The notes beneath the pieces were generated by a model. The model saw only the letters and a program-made list of their open reading frames with translations, was not told where the DNA came from and ran no database searches. A program made the translations under genes and the position numbers. From positions 248,001 to 312,000 of the forward strand of contig NZ_KQ948553.1 in NCBI RefSeq assembly GCF_001514125.1: DNA of 64,000 nucleotides. The letters are read 5' to 3'. Every line of letters begins with the position of its first letter. The stretch's first letter is position 1. Positions 1 to 8,801 of the stretch are shown in pieces. Origin of the DNA: Streptomyces longwoodensis. GTDB taxonomy: Bacteria > Actinomycetota > Actinomycetes > Streptomycetales > Streptomycetaceae.

Positions 1-396
1 GGACAGCGCGAGCGCGGTCAGCACCGCCGACGGCCCGGGCACCGCCGTGACCCGGACGTCCTTCTCGACGGCCGCGGCGACCAGCCGGTACCCGGGGTCG
101 GACACCGACGGCATCCCCGCGTCGGTGACGAGCAGCACGCGCGCGCCGCCGAGCAGCTCGTCGACCAGCTCGGGCGTGCGGGCCGCCTCGTTGCCCTCGA
201 AGTAGGACACGACGCGGCCGCGGGGCGTCACGCCCAGGGCCTGGGTGAGGCGGCGCAGCCGGCGGGTGTCCTCGGCGGCGACGACGTCCGCGTCGGCGAG
301 TTCCCGCGCGAGGCGGGGAGGGGCGTCCGCGACGTCCCCGATGGGGGTGCCGGCGAGGACGAGGGTTCCGGGCGCGTTGTCGGGCGTAACTGTCAC
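1..396 (-). CDS. rsmI: 16S rRNA (cytidine(1402)-2'-O)-methyltransferase, N-terminal part
   Basis: RsmI methylates the 2'-hydroxyl of C1402 in the ribosomal P site using S-adenosylmethionine. The translated start ([20 protein letters not shown]) leads into the family's N-terminal tetrapyrrole-methylase fold: GTPIGDVAD near residue 16, an AEDTRR motif, and the [11 protein letters not shown] loop near residue 95 that lines the cofactor site. The GTG at 394-396 is chosen because the upstream ATG (397-407 region) runs into a stop; GAGGA lies about 8 bases before the GTG. The gene continues past the left edge, so about half of a roughly 280-residue protein is present. It is divergent from pmt with a 62-bp gap. 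Confidence 0.93.
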   Translation of the reverse strand, partial: MTVTPDNAPGTLVLAGTPIGDVADAPPRLARELADADVVAAEDTRRLRRLTQALGVTPRGRVVSYFEGNEAARTPELVDELLGGARVLLVTDAGMPSVSDPGYRLVAAAVEKDVRVTAVPGPSAVLTALALS

Positions 397-458
397 GTTT
401 CCATCCTCGCAGGGGCGAGGCACGGGACTCACACAGACGGGTTCCCTACGATGGCGCG

Positions 459-2210
459 GTGACCAGTACTGCGTCCTCCACGGACTCCACGGACCACCGG
501 CTGGCCCAGGCACCGCAGGACCAGCGGCCCTCGTGGCAGCAACGGCTGCGCCGTTTCGGGTATGCGGCGGAGCCGGCCGGCGACGTCCGGGAGCGGCTGG
601 TGCCGCCGTACGCGCAGCCGAGCCCGCGGCTGTGGGACGCCCTGGGCGCGCGCCCCGCGCTCGCGGAGCGGATCACGCGCTGGTCGGGGTGGCTCGGCCC
701 GCTGCTGGTGACGCTGCTGGCGGGCGTCATCCGCTTCTGGAACCTGGGCAGCCCCAAGGCGGTGATATTCGACGAGACGTACTACGCGAAGGACGCGTGG
801 GCGCTGGTCCACCGCGGCTTCGAGGTCAACTGGGACAAGAACGCCAACGACCTGGTCCTCGGCAGCGGCGGCCACGTCACGATCCCGTCGGACGCCGCGT
901 ACGTGGTGCACCCGCCGGTCGGCAAGTACGTCATCGGGCTCGGTGAGCTGCTCTTCGGGTTCGACCCGTTCGGCTGGCGGTTCATGACCGCGGTGCTCGG
1001 GACGCTGTCGGTGCTGATGCTGTGCCGGATCGGCCGGCGCCTGTTCCGCTCGACCTTCCTCGGCTGCCTCGCGGGCGGGCTGATGGCCGTCGACGGGCTG
1101 CACTTCGTGATGAGCCGCACCTCGCTGCTCGACGGGGTGCTGATGTTCTTCGTGCTGGCGGCGTTCGGGTGCCTGGTGGTCGACCGGGACCGGGCGCGCG
1201 AGCGGCTGGCGGCGGCGCTGCCCGCCGACGCGGACGGCCGGACCCGTCCCGACCCGTCCGTCGGCGACCGGCTGCGCCTGGGGTGGCGCCCCTGGCGCTG
1301 GGCCGCCGGTCTGATGTTCGGCCTGGCGATCGGGACGAAGTGGAACGGCCTGTACATCATGGTCGCGTTCTGCCTGATGACGCTGCTGTGGGACGCCGGG
1401 TCCCGGAAGGTCGCCGGCGCGCGCCACCCGTACCTGGCCGTCCTGAAGTACGACACGGGCCTGGCGTTCCTCGCGACGGTGCCGGTCGCGGTGGCCGTCT
1501 ACGTCGCGTCCTGGACGGGCTGGATCCTGTCCCCCGCCGACGGCTCGGGCGGCTACTACCGCAACTGGGCCGCCACCGACGGCAAGGGCGGCGACTGGAC
1601 GTGGCTGTTCCCCGACTGGGCGCGCAGCCTGTGGCACTACGAGCACGAGGTCTACGAGTTCCACACCCACCTGACCTCGCCGCACACCTACCAGTCCAAC
1701 CCCTGGAGCTGGCTGGTCCTCGGCCGCCCGGTGTCGTACTTCTACGAGTCCCCCTCCCCCGGGTCCGACGGCTGCCCCGTGAACGCGGGCGAGAAGTGCG
1801 CGCGCGAGGTCCTGGCGCTCGGCACGCCGCTGCTGTGGTGGGCGGGCTGCTTCGCGCTGCTGTACGTCCTGTGGCGCTGGGCGTTCCGCCGCGACTGGCG
1901 CGCGGGCGCGATCGCCTGCGGCATCGCGGCCGGCTACCTGCCGTGGTTCCTGTACCAGGAGCGCACGATCTTCCTCTTCTACGCGGTGGTGTTCCTGCCC
2001 TTCCTGTGCCTGGCGGTGGCCATGATGATCGGCGCGATCGTCGGCCCACCGGGTTCCTCGGACACCCGCCGCGTGGCGGGCGCGACGGGGGCGGGCGTCC
2101 TGGTCCTCCTGATCGCGTGGAACTTCATCTACTTCTGGCCCCTGTACACGGGCCAGGCGATCCCGATCGACTCGTGGCGGTCGCGGATGTGGCTGGACAC
2201 GTGGGTATAG
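459..2210 (+). CDS. pmt: Dolichyl-phosphate-mannose--protein O-mannosyltransferase (Pmt)
   Basis: Integral-membrane GT39 enzyme that transfers mannose from a polyprenyl-phosphate donor to Ser/Thr of exported proteins; in S. coelicolor the orthologue glycosylates envelope proteins and is needed for phiC31 infection (from memory). The 583 residues carry a cytoplasmic N-terminal tail (about 75 aa), the first-loop signature [11 protein letters not shown] near residue 107 with the family's catalytic acidic residues, then about ten hydrophobic segments. A luminal-type loop holds [20 protein letters not shown], typical of the family. The GTG start has TACGAT at 447-452 six bases before it and no Shine-Dalgarno, so the mRNA is probably leaderless. 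The downstream kinase gene overlaps its 3' end. Confidence 0.94.
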   Translation: MTSTASSTDSTDHRLAQAPQDQRPSWQQRLRRFGYAAEPAGDVRERLVPPYAQPSPRLWDALGARPALAERITRWSGWLGPLLVTLLAGVIRFWNLGSPKAVIFDETYYAKDAWALVHRGFEVNWDKNANDLVLGSGGHVTIPSDAAYVVHPPVGKYVIGLGELLFGFDPFGWRFMTAVLGTLSVLMLCRIGRRLFRSTFLGCLAGGLMAVDGLHFVMSRTSLLDGVLMFFVLAAFGCLVVDRDRARERLAAALPADADGRTRPDPSVGDRLRLGWRPWRWAAGLMFGLAIGTKWNGLYIMVAFCLMTLLWDAGSRKVAGARHPYLAVLKYDTGLAFLATVPVAVAVYVASWTGWILSPADGSGGYYRNWAATDGKGGDWTWLFPDWARSLWHYEHEVYEFHTHLTSPHTYQSNPWSWLVLGRPVSYFYESPSPGSDGCPVNAGEKCAREVLALGTPLLWWAGCFALLYVLWRWAFRRDWRAGAIACGIAAGYLPWFLYQERTIFLFYAVVFLPFLCLAVAMMIGAIVGPPGSSDTRRVAGATGAGVLVLLIAWNFIYFWPLYTGQAIPIDSWRSRMWLDTWV

Positions 2211-2743
2211 GCGCGGGCGCGCCCTTGGAGCGCGTCCTGGTCGTGGGCGTCACCGGTGCCGGGAAGTCCACGCTCGCCCGGGACCTCGGGGGGCGGCTGG
2301 GGCTGCGGTACCTGGAGATGGACGCGCTGTACTTCGCCGGGCCCGGGTGGGCCGTGAACGAGCGGCTGGTGGAGGACGTGGCGGGGCTGGTGGACGGGCC
2401 CCGCTGGGTCGTCGACTCGCTCGGGTACCCGGAGGTGCGCGACCTGTTGTGGGAGCGGGCCGACACCGTCGTCTGGCTGGACTACCCCCGGCGCGTCGTC
2501 ATGCCCCGGGTGCTGCGCCGCTCGCTGCGGCGGACCGTCACCCGCGAGGAGCTCTTCGGCGGCAACCGGGAGACCTGGCGGGACTGGCTGAGCCGCGAAC
2601 ACCCCGCCTGGTGGGCCTGGTCCCAGTTCACCGCGCGGCGCCGGGAGATCGGGCGCCGGCTGCGCGACCCGCGGTTCGCCCCGCTCCACGCCGTCCGCCT
2701 CGGCCGCCCCCGTGACGCCGCCGCCTGGCTCGCGTCCCTCTGA
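2201..2743 (+). CDS. P-loop NTPase, adenylate-kinase/FlaR-like
   Basis: Small P-loop protein (180 aa) with a Walker A GVTGAGKST near residue 16 and a DYPRR segment followed by an Arg-rich stretch (RRSLRRTV), as in the 'topology modulation protein'/adenylate-kinase-like family. The substrate is unknown; members are often annotated as toxin- or topology-related without proof. GTG 2201 is in frame and overlaps the pmt stop by 10 bp; TTG 2225, directly before ERVLVVG, is a shorter alternative that also keeps the whole domain. The overlap implies translational coupling to pmt, although a role in glycosylation is only inference from position. Confidence 0.82.
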   Translation: MGIGAGAPLERVLVVGVTGAGKSTLARDLGGRLGLRYLEMDALYFAGPGWAVNERLVEDVAGLVDGPRWVVDSLGYPEVRDLLWERADTVVWLDYPRRVVMPRVLRRSLRRTVTREELFGGNRETWRDWLSREHPAWWAWSQFTARRREIGRRLRDPRFAPLHAVRLGRPRDAAAWLASL

Positions 2744-2820
2744 GCCACGCCGCGGACGCCGGCGCCGTTCACGTACGTGGCCATGACCCGGTGTCCGATT
2801 CACGTGCCTGATTCACGCCG

Positions 2821-2873
2821 GTGACCCCGGTTTGCCGTCCGGCTTCGGACAAGTTCCCGGGAACAGGGGTCAC
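2821..2873. repeat. Nested inverted repeats upstream of the first PBP gene
   Basis: Three nested palindromic elements: the outer arms GTGACCCC (2821-2828) and GGGGTCAC (2866-2873), a small hairpin GTCCG-GCTT-CGGAC (2837-2850), and the perfect palindrome GTTCCCGGGAAC (2853-2864). They lie between the kinase stop and the PBP promoter and could act as a weak terminator, an operator, or both. The sequence does not decide between these. Confidence 0.45.
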
Positions 2874-2892
2874 AGCGGACCCTTCCTCCGCT

Positions 2893-2933
2893 TACAGTGC
2901 GACCACGGCCGCCGTTTCTGAACGCGTTCAGAA
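2893..2933 (+). promoter_or_regulatory. PBP promoter -10 and an 18-bp perfect palindrome
   Basis: TACAGT at 2893-2898 is a good -10 hexamer for the PBP gene starting at 2989. Just downstream, 2916-2933 is the perfect palindrome TTCTGAACGCGTTCAGAA. Its GAACGCGTTC core resembles many Streptomyces TetR-family operators. Placed around +10 to +30 it could block elongation or initiation. No regulator gene is adjacent, so the binding protein is unknown. Confidence 0.5.
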
Positions 2934-2988
2934 CGAACGTGGGGGCGGCTCGAACGGGGATCACGGGGAAACGGGGAAGGGGCACGTC

Positions 2989-4614
2989 ATGCGCAAGGGG
3001 GTCAAGGCGGCGATCATCGGCTCGGTGCTCGCCGTCATGGTCGGAGGGGCCGGCTACGGCGGCTGGACCGTGCTCTCCGCGCTGAGCTCGGACAGCGGCA
3101 CGGCCGCCGGCGGGCCCGCGCCGGTGCGGACCGGACCACCGAGCGGCGACGAGGTGAAGGACACCACGCGCGCGTTCTTCGCCGCCTGGAGCAAGGGCGA
3201 CGCGGCCGGGGCGGCGGCGCTCACCAACAACGCCGAACGCGCCCGGTCGCTGTTCACCGCCTACACCACGGAGGCCCACGTCACGGGCGTCCGCATCACC
3301 CCCGGCACGGCCACCGGGGCCACCGTCCCGTACGCCGTCAGGGCAACGGTGTCCTTCGGCGGGAAGTCCGCGCCGCTGACCTACCGGAGCCGGCTGACCG
3401 TGGTCCGGGGCGTCACCACCGGCAAGGCGCTCGTCGACTGGCAGCCCTCGGTCGTCCACCCGGCGCTGAGGAGCATGGACGACACCCTGGTGACCGGCGC
3501 GTCGGCGGCGGCACCGATCGAGGCGGTGGACCGCCACGGCAAGCTCCTGACGAAGGAGCAGTACCCCTCCCTGGGCCCGGTCCTGGACCAGCTGCGCGAC
3601 ACGTACGGCGACCGGGCGGGCGGTTCGCCCGGCGTCGAGCTGGCGGTGCGGCACGCGGACGCGAGCGCCGCCGACACCCCGGTGCTGACCCTCGCCGAGG
3701 GGCGGGCCGGGAAGCTGCGGACCACGCTGGACGCCGGGCTGCAGGCGGCGGCCGAGCGGGCGGTGCAGTCGTACGCCGAGTCGTCCGTGGTCGCCGTCCA
3801 GCCCAGCAGCGGCGACGTGCTGGCGGTCGCCAACCACCGCACCGACGGCTTCAACGCCGCGTTCCTGGGCCGGGTCGCCCCGGGGTCCACCCTGAAGATC
3901 GTCAGCGCGGCCACCCTCATCGACAACGGCATCACCACCGCCGACGGCCCCGCGCCCTGCCCCGAAGAGGCCGTCTGGCAGAGCCAGACCTTCCACAACC
4001 TCAAGGACCTGAAGCCCGACGAGGGCGCCACCCTCTCCGACAGCTTCGCCCGCTCCTGCAACACGGCGTTCGTGAAGTTCGCCGACGAGGTGCGGGTCGA
4101 CTCCCTCACGAACGAGGCCGCCGACCGCTTCGGGATCGGCCTGGACTGGAAGACCGGCATCCCGTCCTTCGACGGCTCGGTCCCCGCCTCCGGCGGCCCC
4201 GACACGGCGGCCGCCCTGATCGGGCAGGGCCAGGTGCAGCTGAACCCGCTGAACCTGGCCTCGATCACGGCGACCGCGATGACGGGCAGCTTCCGCCAGC
4301 CGGTCATCGTGCCGCGCGGCCTCGACGACCGCGCCCTCGCCCGCGCCCGGGGGCTGTCGTCCCGGACCGTGCAGCAGCTGCGCGCCATGATGCACCGCAC
4401 CGCGACCAGCGGAACCGCCGCCGAGGTGATGTCCGCGGTGCGGGGTGACGTCGGCGCGAAGACCGGCTCCGCGGAGGTCGACGGGCAGGCCCGCTCCGAC
4501 AGCTGGTTCACCGGCTACCGGAACGACGTCGCGGCCGCGGCCATGGCCCAGGGCGCGGGCCACGGCGTCGACGCGGCCGGCCCCATCGTCGCGTCGGTCC
4601 TGCGCGCCGGCTGA
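2989..4614 (+). CDS. Penicillin-binding protein, transpeptidase (first tandem copy)
   Basis: Class B-type D,D-transpeptidase, 541 aa. After a short cytoplasmic MRKGVK tail and one transmembrane anchor (about residues 7-30) comes an NTF2-like/MecA-N domain (about 50-160), a linker, and the transpeptidase domain. The three catalytic motifs are present: STLK with nucleophile Ser300, SCN at Ser356, and KTGSAE at Lys491. It would cross-link septal or hyphal peptidoglycan outside the membrane. The ATG at 2989 is preceded by GGGGAAGGGG and gives a normal membrane anchor. The next gene is a clear paralogue with the same architecture, so this is a tandem duplication. From memory the S. coelicolor pair is SCO3156/SCO3157. 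Confidence 0.93.
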   Translation: MRKGVKAAIIGSVLAVMVGGAGYGGWTVLSALSSDSGTAAGGPAPVRTGPPSGDEVKDTTRAFFAAWSKGDAAGAAALTNNAERARSLFTAYTTEAHVTGVRITPGTATGATVPYAVRATVSFGGKSAPLTYRSRLTVVRGVTTGKALVDWQPSVVHPALRSMDDTLVTGASAAAPIEAVDRHGKLLTKEQYPSLGPVLDQLRDTYGDRAGGSPGVELAVRHADASAADTPVLTLAEGRAGKLRTTLDAGLQAAAERAVQSYAESSVVAVQPSSGDVLAVANHRTDGFNAAFLGRVAPGSTLKIVSAATLIDNGITTADGPAPCPEEAVWQSQTFHNLKDLKPDEGATLSDSFARSCNTAFVKFADEVRVDSLTNEAADRFGIGLDWKTGIPSFDGSVPASGGPDTAAALIGQGQVQLNPLNLASITATAMTGSFRQPVIVPRGLDDRALARARGLSSRTVQQLRAMMHRTATSGTAAEVMSAVRGDVGAKTGSAEVDGQARSDSWFTGYRNDVAAAAMAQGAGHGVDAAGPIVASVLRAG

Positions 4615-4634
4615 CCCACCACCCCCTCGTGTCA

Positions 4635-4730
4635 CAACCCCGCTACGAGCGGGTGGCTGACGTCACAGAGGGGTCACCCGCGTGGCACGGGACCCTAGGC
4701 TGGTCGCCGTCGTTGGGGTGCATGAGGGCA
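4635..4730 (+). promoter_or_regulatory. Short hairpin and promoter region of the second PBP gene
   Basis: CCCGCT-ACG-AGCGGG near 4636-4650 is a small hairpin after the first PBP gene. Further on, GGGGTCAC followed 18 bases later by TAGGCT resembles a promoter. The same GGGGTCAC-spacer-TANNNT layout, with a 19-base spacer, precedes the first PBP gene (2866-2898), suggesting the two copies kept a common promoter type. Confidence 0.4.
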
Positions 4731-4785
4731 ACGAGGGCACGGGGGCACGGGGAGCCCTCCCGGGGAGCGCGGAGGAACACGGGTC

Positions 4786-6456
4786 GTGGGCAAGAGAAGG
4801 CGCGTCGCCGAGCGACGGACGAAGAACCCCGCCGTCATCGGCGGGATGGCCGCCGCGGTCGTCGTCGGCGCCGGGGTCGGCGCCTACGCGCTCTACGGCG
4901 GTGGCGCCTCGGCCGACAGCCGGACCACCGCCACGGCCGCCGCGAAGCCGAAGATCAAGACGGGCCCCCTGTCGGCGGCCGAGGTCACCGGCACCGCCAC
5001 CACGTTCCTCACCTCCTGGCAGCAGGGCCGGGTCGACCGGGCGGCCGCCGCCACCGACGACACCGCCGCGGCCACCGCCCTGCTCACCGGCTGGACCAAG
5101 GACGCCCACGTCACCGGCGCCACCCTCACGCCCGGCACCCCCACCGGCGCGAAGGTCCCCTTCTCGGTGAAGGGCACGGTGACCTACCAGGGCGTCAGCA
5201 AGCCGCTCGTCTACGACAGCGCCCTGACCGTCGTCCGCGACACCACCGACGGCACGCCGCGCGTCGACTGGCACGCCTCGGTGGTCCACCCCGACCTCGC
5301 CGACGGCGACACCCTGGTGACCGGCGCGTCCGGCACCCCGCCGGTCACGGCGCTCGACCGCCAGGGCGGTGAGATCACCGAGGCGAAGTACCCCTCCCTC
5401 GGCACGATCCTGGACGGGCTGCGCGAGAAGTACGGCAAGGAGGCCGGCGGCAAGGCGGGCGTCGAGCTGCGCGTGGTGCGCGGCAAGGAGTCGAAGGCGA
5501 AGAAGTCCTCCGACAAGACGCTGCTGGAGCTCAGCAAGGGCACGCCGGGCACCGTGCGGACGACGCTCAGCCCGACGCTGCAGGCCGCCGCCGAGCGCCA
5601 GGTGGCGAACCGCCCGCGTGCCTCGGTCGTCGTCACGCGCGTGTCCACCGGGGAGGTCCTCGCGGTCGCCAACAGCGGCCACGGCTTCAACACCGCCTTC
5701 CAGGGCTCGCTGGCGCCCGGCTCCACGATGAAGGTCATCACCTCGTCGCTGCTCATCGAGAAGGACCTGGCGTCGGCGGACAAGGTGCACCCGTGCCCGA
5801 AGACGTTCCGCTACGGCGGCTGGACGTTCCACAACGACGACGACTTCGAGATCAAGAAGGGCACCTTCAAGGCGAGCTTCGCGCGCTCCTGCAACACCGC
5901 CTTCATCAGCCAGGCCGGCAAGCTCGACGACGACAGCCTGACCAAGCAGGCCCAGCAGGTGTTCGGCCTGTCGCTGAACAACTGGTCGGTCGGCGTGCCC
6001 AGCTTCGACGGCTCGGTGCCGGTGCAGTCGGCGGCCCAGAAGGCGGCCTCGCTGATCGGGCAGGGCGGAGTGCGGATGAACCCGCTGAACATGGCGTCCG
6101 TGGCCGCGACGGTGAAGTCCGGCTCGTTCCACCAGCCGTACCTGGTCTCGCCGAAGGTCGACGGCCGCACCCTGGCCACCGCCTCGCGCACCATGTCCCC
6201 GGCCACGCTCGGACAGCTGCGCGAGCTGATGAACTACACGGCGGCGTACGGCACGGCGGCGCAGGCCATGTCGGGGCTCGGGCCCGACTACGGCGCGAAG
6301 ACGGGCTCGGCGGAGGTCGACGGGCAGGACAAGCCCAACGGCTGGTTCACCGCGTACCGGGGCGACCTGGCGGCCGCGGGCGTGGTCCAGGCGGGCGGCC
6401 ACGGCGGCGACACGGCTGGCCCGATCGTGGCGTCCCTGCTGCGGCTGGGCGGCTGA
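4786..6456 (+). CDS. Penicillin-binding protein, transpeptidase (second tandem copy)
   Basis: Paralogue of the preceding gene, 556 aa. A basic N-terminus (MGKRRRVAERR) and one transmembrane segment (about 18-38) are followed by an NTF2-like domain and a transpeptidase domain with STMK (Ser313), SCN (Ser368) and KTGSAEVDG (Lys505). Shared blocks with the first copy include KYPSLG, NPLNxAS and TVxSGSFHQP-like segments. GTG 4786 has GGAGGA ending about 8 bases upstream. Like its neighbour it should act on peptidoglycan outside the membrane; position next to ssgE fits a role in sporulation septation or spore wall, but that is inference. Confidence 0.93.
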   Translation: MGKRRRVAERRTKNPAVIGGMAAAVVVGAGVGAYALYGGGASADSRTTATAAAKPKIKTGPLSAAEVTGTATTFLTSWQQGRVDRAAAATDDTAAATALLTGWTKDAHVTGATLTPGTPTGAKVPFSVKGTVTYQGVSKPLVYDSALTVVRDTTDGTPRVDWHASVVHPDLADGDTLVTGASGTPPVTALDRQGGEITEAKYPSLGTILDGLREKYGKEAGGKAGVELRVVRGKESKAKKSSDKTLLELSKGTPGTVRTTLSPTLQAAAERQVANRPRASVVVTRVSTGEVLAVANSGHGFNTAFQGSLAPGSTMKVITSSLLIEKDLASADKVHPCPKTFRYGGWTFHNDDDFEIKKGTFKASFARSCNTAFISQAGKLDDDSLTKQAQQVFGLSLNNWSVGVPSFDGSVPVQSAAQKAASLIGQGGVRMNPLNMASVAATVKSGSFHQPYLVSPKVDGRTLATASRTMSPATLGQLRELMNYTAAYGTAAQAMSGLGPDYGAKTGSAEVDGQDKPNGWFTAYRGDLAAAGVVQAGGHGGDTAGPIVASLLRLGG

Positions 6457-6465
6457 GCCGCACCC

Positions 6466-6816
6466 TCAGCCCGCGACGGGCTCGGCGGTGTGGGTGCGGC
6501 GCAGGAAGCGGGTCAGCACCTTGGTCTCGAACTGCACGACCGAGACGCCCCGGGCCGAGTGGAACTCGACGATCGCCTGCACCCGGCCGCACGGCCACAC
6601 CCGCACCTGTCCGCTGCTGACCGGGGCGCTCAGGCCCTCTTCGAGCAGGGTGCGGGACAGCGTCCACTCGTGCGGGCCGGGCAGGCCGACGCGCACCGAG
6701 CGGGGGTCGGCGTCCGGGTCGTAGCGCAGGACGACCGGGACCGCTCCGAGGTCCACCCCGAGCCGGTCGGCGTCCGTGAGGATGTGGGCTCGTGCGTACT
6801 GCTCGACTACGGACAT
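6466..6816 (-). CDS. ssgE: SsgA-like sporulation/cell-division regulator, SsgE type
   Basis: SsgA-like proteins (SALPs) are small actinomycete proteins that localise or time peptidoglycan remodelling during sporulation-specific division. The 116-residue product has the SALP pattern: VPVVLRYDPDADPRSV, then VGLPGPHEWTLSRTLLEEGL, VRVWPCG and VEFHSARGV near residues 40-100. The symbol ssgE rests on matching order with S. coelicolor SCO3158 (next to two PBPs and upstream of cbiMQO). SsgE and SsgF have been linked to spore-wall autolysis and spore separation, and adjacency to two transpeptidases fits. It converges on the second PBP gene with a 9-bp gap. Confidence 0.88.
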   Translation of the reverse strand: MSVVEQYARAHILTDADRLGVDLGAVPVVLRYDPDADPRSVRVGLPGPHEWTLSRTLLEEGLSAPVSSGQVRVWPCGRVQAIVEFHSARGVSVVQFETKVLTRFLRRTHTAEPVAG

Positions 6817-6921
6817 CGGACGGCCCCTTCACACTCGGTGACCTTTGTGGAAGCTGTGCGTCCACCCCCTCACCAATGTCTCATATTTTCCGTTTTGCGC
6901 CTTCGGGCAATGAGATCGCTC

Positions 6922-6952
6922 TTGCAAGAGGTTCGCAACAGGGCTCTATCAT
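6922..6952 (+). promoter_or_regulatory. Nur-like box overlapping the cbiM promoter
   Basis: TTGCAA (6922-6927), a 5-base spacer, and TCGCAA (6933-6938) match the Streptomyces Nur box tTGCaa-N5-ttGCAA at 11 of 12 positions. TATCAT at 6947-6952 is the likely -10. The first half site falls where the -35 should lie, so Ni-Nur binding would block RNA polymerase. The predicted transcription start coincides with the GTG of cbiM. Confidence 0.7.
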
Positions 6953-6958
6953 CGAACG

Positions 6959-8038
6959 GTGCACGTACCCGACGGATTCATCAACGCCCCGACGTCCGCC
7001 GTGACCGCCGTGGTCGCCGCCGGCGCCATCGCCGTGAGCCTGCGCGGCGCGCGCCGCGAACTCGACGAGCGGACCGCCCCGTTGGCCGGTCTGGTCGCGG
7101 CCTTCATCTTCGCCGTGCAGATGCTGAACTTCCCCGTCGCCGCGGGGACCAGCGGCCACCTGCTCGGCGGCGCGCTCGCCGCGATCCTCGTGGGCCCCTG
7201 TACGGGCGTGCTGTGCGTCTCCGTCGTCCTGCTGATGCAGGGCATCCTCTTCGCCGACGGCGGGCTGACCGCGCTCGGCGTGAACATCACCGACATGGCG
7301 ATCGTGACCACGGTCGTCTCCTACGCCCTCTTCCGCGCGCTGGTGAAGGTCCTGCCGCGCAGCCGCCGTTCGGTCACCGTGGCGTCGTTCGTGGCCGCGC
7401 TGGTCTCCGTGCCGGCCGCGGCGGTCGCGTTCACCGTGATCTACGCGATCGGCGGCACCACCGACGTCTCGATCGGCAAGGTCGCCACCGCGATGATCGG
7501 CGTGCACGTGCTGATCGGGATCGGTGAGGCCGTGATCACCGCGCTGACCGTGGGCGCCGTGATCGCCGTACGCCCCGACCTGGTGCACGGGGCGCGTGGG
7601 CTGGAGCAGCGGCTGAAGCTGCGGGTGAACGGCGAGCTCGTCGACGCGCCGTCGGCCCCGGCCGCCGCGGAGCCCGCCGCGGAGCCCGTCGCGGTGCGCA
7701 CCTCGCGGCGCGCGCTGTGGGTGTCCGGCCTGGTCACCTCGCTCGTGCTGGCCGGGTTCGTCAGCTACTACGCCTCCTCCTCCCCGGACGGCCTGGAGAA
7801 GGTCGCCGCCGACCACGGCATCGACCGCAAGGCCGAGCAGCACACCAACGCCGATTCCCCGCTCGCCGACTACGGCGTCAAGGACGTCGACGACGCCCGC
7901 CTGTCCGGCGGGCTGGCGGGCGTGATCGGCGTCGGGGTGACCGTCGTGGCCGGCAGCGCCGTCTTCTGGACCCTGCGCCGCCGCCGCGCGGCCGACGACG
8001 TGTCGCCCGCCTCGACCACCACCGTGGAGAACGTCTGA
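6959..8038 (+). CDS. cbiM: Energy-coupling-factor nickel/cobalt transporter substrate component, CbiM/NikM with C-terminal PDGLE domain
   Basis: S component of a metal ECF transporter, 359 aa. The N-terminus MHVPDGF matches the conserved NikM/CbiM start whose His2 and backbone coordinate Ni2+ or Co2+; this fixes GTG 6959 as the start, and no Shine-Dalgarno precedes it. Six or seven hydrophobic segments follow (for example GHLLGGALAAILVGPCTGVL). After residue 245 a PDGLE/CbiN-like extension appears, with one TM helix, SSPDGLEKVAAD and a second terminal helix, so the accessory CbiN function is fused here rather than separate. cbiQ starts 2 bp after the stop. The Nur box upstream favours nickel as substrate. 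Confidence 0.92.
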   Translation: MHVPDGFINAPTSAVTAVVAAGAIAVSLRGARRELDERTAPLAGLVAAFIFAVQMLNFPVAAGTSGHLLGGALAAILVGPCTGVLCVSVVLLMQGILFADGGLTALGVNITDMAIVTTVVSYALFRALVKVLPRSRRSVTVASFVAALVSVPAAAVAFTVIYAIGGTTDVSIGKVATAMIGVHVLIGIGEAVITALTVGAVIAVRPDLVHGARGLEQRLKLRVNGELVDAPSAPAAAEPAAEPVAVRTSRRALWVSGLVTSLVLAGFVSYYASSSPDGLEKVAADHGIDRKAEQHTNADSPLADYGVKDVDDARLSGGLAGVIGVGVTVVAGSAVFWTLRRRRAADDVSPASTTTVENV

Positions 8039-8039
8039 C

Positions 8040-8801
8040 ATGGGCGCCGGGCACGCGCACCGGCTGTACCGGCACGGGCACTCGCCCGTGCACGCCCTGC
8101 CGCCGCACACCAAGCTCGCCGCCGCGTTCGCCTTCGTGGTGGTCGTGGTGTCGACGCCTCGCGAGGCGATGTGGGCGTTCGCCCTGTACGCCGTGCTGCT
8201 CGCGCTCGTCGCCCGCCACGCGCGCGTGCCCGCCGGGTTCCTGCTGCGGCGGCTGCTGATCGAGGTGCCGTTCGTCGCGTTCGCCGTGCTCATGCCGTTC
8301 GTGGCGGAGGGCGAGCGGGTCGACGTCCTCGGGCTGTCGCTGAGCGTCAACGGCCTGTGGGGCGCCTGGAACGTGCTGGCCAAGGGCACCCTCGGCGTCG
8401 CCGCGTCGGTGCTGCTGGCGGCCACCACCGAACTGCGCGAACTGCTGCTCGGGCTGCAGCGGCTGAAGCTCCCGCCGCTGCTCGTGCAGATCGCCTCCTT
8501 CATGATCCGCTACGGCGACGTGATCACCGACGAGATGCGGCGCATGCGGATCGCCCGCGAGTCCCGCGGCTTCGAGGCCCGGGGCGTACGCCACTGGGGC
8601 GTGCTCGCCAAGTCGGCGGGCGCCCTGTTCATCCGCTCCTACGAACGCGGCGAGCGCGTGCACCTGGCCATGGTCAGCCGCGGCTACGCCGGATCCATGC
8701 CGGTGATCGACGAGGTGACCGCGTCCCGGGCGCAGTGGTCGCACGCCCTCGCCCTGCCGTGCGCCGCCCTCGTCGTGTGTCTGCTGGGATGGACCCTGTG
8801 A
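8040..8801 (+). CDS. cbiQ: ECF transporter T component CbiQ
   Basis: Transmembrane coupling component of the ECF importer, 253 aa. Several hydrophobic helices are followed by the cytoplasmic coupling helices with the family's short motifs: ARESRGFEARG (around residue 177) and ERGERVHLAMVSRGY (around 205). Both carry the Ala-Arg-Gly-type signature that contacts the ATPases. It starts 2 bp after cbiM and overlaps cbiO, so cbiM-cbiQ-cbiO form one operon encoding a complete metal importer with a single ATPase type. Confidence 0.92.
   Translation: MGAGHAHRLYRHGHSPVHALPPHTKLAAAFAFVVVVVSTPREAMWAFALYAVLLALVARHARVPAGFLLRRLLIEVPFVAFAVLMPFVAEGERVDVLGLSLSVNGLWGAWNVLAKGTLGVAASVLLAATTELRELLLGLQRLKLPPLLVQIASFMIRYGDVITDEMRRMRIARESRGFEARGVRHWGVLAKSAGALFIRSYERGERVHLAMVSRGYAGSMPVIDEVTASRAQWSHALALPCAALVVCLLGWTL

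Noticed and set aside
429-1685. Long antisense ORFs opposite pmt and many other genes
   Set aside because: Normal consequence of high third-position GC; composition is Arg/Gly/Pro/His-rich without domains.
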